Shown here: piece by piece, positions 63,683 through 64,000 of the stretch | Numbering within the stretch: position 1 is the first letter of the stretch | Layout: each line of letters begins with the position of its first letter | From: Polyangium fumosum | Lineage (GTDB): Bacteria; Myxococcota_A; Polyangia; Polyangiales; Polyangiaceae | Direction of reading: 5' to 3' | Assembly: GCF_005144585.1 (NCBI RefSeq) | Contig: NZ_SSMQ01000068.1 | Location: 1 to 64,000 of the forward strand | Length of the DNA: 64,000 bases | Notes under the pieces: model-generated | Told to the model about the DNA's origin: nothing | The model's input: the letters and a program-made list of their open reading frames with translations, nothing else | The model's database searches: none | Position numbers and translations under genes: made by a program

Positions 63683-64000
63683 ATGAAGCTCGAAGAAGGC
63701 GCGATCATCGACGGAAAATACCGCATCGTCCGGTTGCTCGGGCGCGGCGGGATGGGGGTCGTGTACGTCGCCGAGAACCTGCGGGTGAAGCGCCAGGTCG
63801 CGATCAAGGTGCTCTCGCGCGCCGCGACCGAGCTGCACGGCGACGCGCTCGTCCGCTTCGAACGCGAGGCGCAGGCGGCCGGGCAGATCGGCTCCGATCA
63901 CATCGTGGAGGTCCTCGACCTCGGCACGACCGAGCAGGGCGATCGCTTCATGGTGATGGAGCTGCTCGAGGGCGAGACGCTGAAGGAGCGCGCCAAGCGC
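63683..64000 (+). CDS. Ser/Thr protein kinase, N-terminal part (runs off window)
   Basis: The first 106 residues are visible: EEGAIIDGKYRIVRLLGRGG with MGVVY completing the glycine loop, QVAIKVL with K42, the alpha-C region RFEREAQAAGQI and hinge VMELLEGETL. The catalytic loop lies beyond the window. It starts 9 nt after the Cys-rich lipoprotein stop, so the two are probably co-transcribed. Confidence 0.85.
   Translation, partial: MKLEEGAIIDGKYRIVRLLGRGGMGVVYVAENLRVKRQVAIKVLSRAATELHGDALVRFEREAQAAGQIGSDHIVEVLDLGTTEQGDRFMVMELLEGETLKERAKR

Overview
The window looks like a chromosomal segment of a very GC-rich myxobacterium, most likely Polyangiaceae (Polyangium/Sorangium type). Pointers to this are several eukaryotic-like Ser/Thr kinases, TPR/PEGA-type periplasmic proteins, many Cys-rich or Gly-rich secreted lipoproteins, a MopE-like metal-binding lipoprotein, and large spacers that hold repeats. 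This assignment is inferred from gene style, not from a search. No rRNA, tRNA, CRISPR array or complete insertion sequence was seen.

Layout. 1-6.7 kb: a repeat element, a membrane fatty-acid desaturase, an M1 aminopeptidase-like lipoprotein convergent with an MBL-fold hydrolase, a KGG-repeat stress protein and a decayed IS630-type transposase fragment. 6.8-18.5 kb: a Ser/Thr kinase with a TPR/PEGA-like partner, serC, an ACC-deaminase-type PLP enzyme, a MopE-like lipoprotein, a lipoprotein/acyl-CoA dehydrogenase pair, an ATP-grasp-like protein, a rhomboid protease and apaG. 18.5-27.1 kb: clpS-clpA (read from the minus strand), glycogen phosphorylase and three secreted proteins. 27.1-40 kb: an OmpH/Skp-like chaperone, a 1302-residue kinase-(degenerate cyclase)-AAA-TPR protein, an AlkC-type glycosylase and a run of unknown plus-strand genes including a coupled unit at 33.9-38.9 kb. 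40-46.6 kb: an RND efflux pair, then a secreted C39-like/HExxH double-protease lipoprotein and a VOC protein. 46.7-50.1 kb: accessory-looking unknown genes around a polypurine spacer, with a short remnant resembling the N-terminus of a BREX-type (PglY/DUF6079) ATPase. 50.2-64 kb: an AtoE-type fatty-acid transporter, two tandem terminator-like units, a coupled outer-membrane-like protein/phosphoesterase pair, a coupled lipoprotein/collagen-like pair, a membrane TPR protein, an arrestin-like protein, a multicopper oxidase, a five-repeat Cys-rich lipoprotein and the start of another Ser/Thr kinase.

The most distinctive feature is a dispersed intergenic repeat, with three long copies and one half copy in 64 kb. 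It is built as two inverted half-elements, each with a GC-rich hairpin end and an internal 14-bp stem with a 3-nt loop. Stems are conserved, loops vary, and one stem pair differs between copies by a compensatory change (A:T to C:G), which points to a maintained structure. All copies lie between genes, two of them between convergent genes. They probably act as bidirectional terminators, or are non-autonomous mobile or REP-like elements.
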